DNA of 6,947 bases, taken from NCBI GenBank assembly GCA_964461335.1, contig CAYWTY010000075.1:1-6947 (forward strand), read 5' to 3'. Below, piece after piece: positions 5,151 to 6,947 of this stretch. The first letter of the stretch is position 1. Every line of letters starts with the position of its first letter. The notes below the pieces were generated by a model. That model had not been told where the DNA came from, searched no databases, and saw only the letters and a program-made list of their open reading frames with translations. The stretch comes from JAKJBL01 sp964461335. Its GTDB lineage: Bacteria > Bacillota > Clostridia > Christensenellales > CAG-138. The position numbers were made by a program, and so were the translations under genes.

Positions 5151-6888
5151 CGGGCGGCAGGTTCAGGCAGAAGAGGGCATGACTGTTCTCGAAGTCGCCC
5201 AAAGAGAAGGCATCCGAATACCCACGCTGTGCAACTTTAAAGACATTAACAATATAGGCGCATGTAGAATGTGCCTTGTTGAAGACACAAAATCCGGCAA
5301 GCTCCAGGCATCCTGCGTACTGCCTGTTACAGAGGGGCTTTGTGTAAATACAGCTACGCCTGTTGTGCTTGATGCAAGGCGTGCAGTGCTTGGGCTTATA
5401 CTCTCAGACCATGACCGTTCCTGCCTTACATGCAAGCGCAACCGCTCCTGCGAGCTGCAGTCGCTTGCAGATGAGCTAGGTATGACAGAAATAGAATTTG
5501 ACGGCCCGCGCACAATTCACACTATTGACGAAGCTTCACCCTCTATTGTAAGGGATAATAACAAGTGCATACTTTGCAGACGCTGTGTTGCAGCATGCGA
5601 AAAGGTGCAGGGCATATATGCTATTGGCCTTCAACACCGCGGCTTTAGAACCCAAATCGGCTCAGTCTTTGAAAACAGCCTTGATGAAGCTGCATGCATT
5701 AACTGCGGCCAGTGCATACTTGCCTGCCCAACAGGCGCACTTACTGAAAAGGATGCTACAAAGGCTGTATGGGCTGCGCTTGCAGACCCGAAGAAGTTTG
5801 TCGTGTTCCAGCCAGCGCCAGCTGTACGTTTTGCAATAGGCGAATCGTTCGGCATGCCTATGGGCACGCGCTGCACAGGCAAAATGGTTTCAGCAATGCG
5901 AAGGCTTGGCGCAGACCGCGTTTTCGACGTCCAGTTTGCTGCTGACCTTACAATTTTGGAAGAAGGCACTGAGCTTATAGACCGCATTAAAAACGGCGGC
6001 GTGCTGCCTATGATTACATCATGCAGCCCAGGCTGGATTAAATACTGCGAGCATTTTTACCCCGAGTTCCTGCCGAACCTTTCTTCATGCAAGAGCCCGC
6101 ATGAAATGCAGGGTGTACTTACAAAGACATATTTCGCACAAAAGAACGGGCTTGACCCAAAGGATGTTTTCGTTGTTTCAGTAATGCCATGCACTGCAAA
6201 GAAATACGAGATTATTCGGCCTGAAATGGGGCGCGATGGTTACCGTGATGTTGACGAAACCCTTACAACACGCGAATTTGCAGCTATGGTCAAACAAGCG
6301 CGCATAGACTTTGTGAACCTGCCGGATGAGGAGTTTGACGATATTCTCGGCGCATCTTCAGGTGCAGCAACAATCTTCGGCGTAACAGGCGGAGTTATGG
6401 AAGCAGCGCTTCGTACAGTTGCGGATATTCTTGCAGGCGAGGAGCTTTCAACCCTCGAATACAACGATATACGCGGGCTTGAGGGCATAAAAGAAGCCAC
6501 AGTACATATAGGCGGCATGGATGTAAACGTTGCAGTAGCCCACGGAACCGGAAACGCAGGCAAGCTGCTTGAATCCATTAAGCGCGGCGAAAAGAACTAC
6601 CACTTCATAGAAATCATGGGCTGCCCGGGCGGCTGCGTAACAGGCGGCGGCCAGCCGATTGTTGATGCGGAAACGCTTAGAACAACTGACCCGCTGCTTG
6701 CGCGTACACGCGCAACCTATGAGGAAGACAGGGATATGCCAATTCGCAAATCACACCATAACCCTGCAATAAAAGTTATTTACGATGAGTTCTTAGGCGA
6801 GCCCTGCGGCCACAAGTCGCATGAGCTCCTGCATACGCATTATCAGCCAAGAGATAGATACTCGAATAAACCAATACAGCCTAAGTAA
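5131..6888 (+). CDS. hydA: [FeFe] hydrogenase, multi-cluster (CpI/HndD-like) catalytic protein
   Basis: A 585-residue iron-only hydrogenase that interconverts protons plus electrons and H2, normally with ferredoxin as partner, in the cytoplasm. Domains in order: a [2Fe-2S] plant-type ferredoxin domain (Cys34, 45, 48, 62); a His-Cys3 [4Fe-4S] site (His94, Cys98, 101, 107); two ferredoxin-type [4Fe-4S] clusters (Cys146, 149, 152, 156 and Cys189, 192, 195, 199); and the H-domain from about 220. H-cluster motifs: L1 TSCSPGW (296-302), L2 MPCTAKKYE (352-360), L3 EIMGCPGGCVTGGGQP (494-509). Proton-relay residues Glu278, Glu281 and Ser318 align with the CpI pathway. The L1 motif has Ser where TSCCPxW has its second Cys. 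The tail ends in a KSHELLHTHY element common in the family. ATG at 5131 is chosen over 5023, which overlaps the -35 box; AAAGGA lies 11 bases ahead. No maturase genes (hydE/F/G) or NADH-binding subunits are adjacent. Confidence 0.95.
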   Translation: MINMVIDGRQVQAEEGMTVLEVAQREGIRIPTLCNFKDINNIGACRMCLVEDTKSGKLQASCVLPVTEGLCVNTATPVVLDARRAVLGLILSDHDRSCLTCKRNRSCELQSLADELGMTEIEFDGPRTIHTIDEASPSIVRDNNKCILCRRCVAACEKVQGIYAIGLQHRGFRTQIGSVFENSLDEAACINCGQCILACPTGALTEKDATKAVWAALADPKKFVVFQPAPAVRFAIGESFGMPMGTRCTGKMVSAMRRLGADRVFDVQFAADLTILEEGTELIDRIKNGGVLPMITSCSPGWIKYCEHFYPEFLPNLSSCKSPHEMQGVLTKTYFAQKNGLDPKDVFVVSVMPCTAKKYEIIRPEMGRDGYRDVDETLTTREFAAMVKQARIDFVNLPDEEFDDILGASSGAATIFGVTGGVMEAALRTVADILAGEELSTLEYNDIRGLEGIKEATVHIGGMDVNVAVAHGTGNAGKLLESIKRGEKNYHFIEIMGCPGGCVTGGGQPIVDAETLRTTDPLLARTRATYEEDRDMPIRKSHHNPAIKVIYDEFLGEPCGHKSHELLHTHYQPRDRYSNKPIQPK

Positions 6889-6895
6889 TAAAATT

Positions 6896-6947
6896 GGCTC
6901 TATGTCAATAGTTGGGGTAGAGCGGTAGACCAAGAGCAACGGGGAGC
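6896..6947. mobile_element. Possible end of an ISL3-family insertion sequence
   Basis: Seven bases after the hydrogenase stop the sequence turns to GGCTCTATGTCAATAGTTGG followed by GGTAGAG. This resembles, from memory, the terminal inverted repeat of ISL3-family elements, which open with GGCTCT and continue TCAA near position 10. The preceding eight bases, ATAAAATT (6888-6895), would be a plausible AT-rich target site, as this family makes 8-base duplications. No transposase coding is visible because the window ends 51 bases in, so this rests on one end only. Confidence 0.4.

Noticed and set aside
6889..6895. Hydrogenase terminator
   Set aside because: Only seven AT-rich bases separate the stop codon from the possible insertion-sequence end; no hairpin can be formed.

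Overview
The window looks like chromosome from a strictly anaerobic, probably Gram-positive bacterium; Clostridia or a close relative is the best guess. The grounds are a ferredoxin-type [FeFe] hydrogenase, strong AGGAGG-type ribosome sites, an MscL with a C-terminal zinc ribbon, a C_GCAxxG_C_C cysteine-motif protein, and an exported protein anchored by one C-terminal helix and a basic tail. No rRNA, tRNA or CRISPR array is visible, and I cannot name the species.

Layout: five genes lie on the minus strand and one on the plus strand, separated by a divergent intergenic region at 4817-5130. Reading leftward from 4816, the first three genes form a tight operon: a LolD/MacB-type ABC ATPase (4115-4816), a large exported Ig-like repeat protein with a C-terminal membrane anchor (2321-4087), and a MacB/FtsX-type permease (996-2324). 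The ATPase and anchored protein are 27 bases apart, and the last two genes overlap by ATGA. A weak hairpin with a T-run follows the permease. Next comes a second minus-strand unit, mscL (434-883), overlapping by one base (TAATG) a small C_GCAxxG_C_C family gene (12-434).

Rightward, a strong sigma-70-like promoter (TTGACA, 17 bases, TATTCT) drives a 585-residue [FeFe] hydrogenase (5131-6888). It carries the full chain of N-terminal iron-sulfur domains and lines up almost residue for residue with the well-known CpI architecture. Its first H-cluster motif reads TSCSPGW instead of the textbook TSCCPxW. Seven bases after its stop codon a sequence begins that resembles the terminal inverted repeat of an ISL3-family insertion sequence, cut off by the window end.

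How the parts work together: the ATPase and permease make one MacB-like mechanotransmission machine. The gene between them, where a MacA/HlyD adaptor might be expected, encodes a membrane-tethered string of Ig-like (COG1361/CARDB/NEW3-like) domains instead. This non-canonical trio, with a structured leader in front of it, is the best candidate here for an undescribed system. The hydrogenase disposes of reducing equivalents as H2, or takes up H2, and shows no evident functional tie to the transporter beyond the shared divergent control region.
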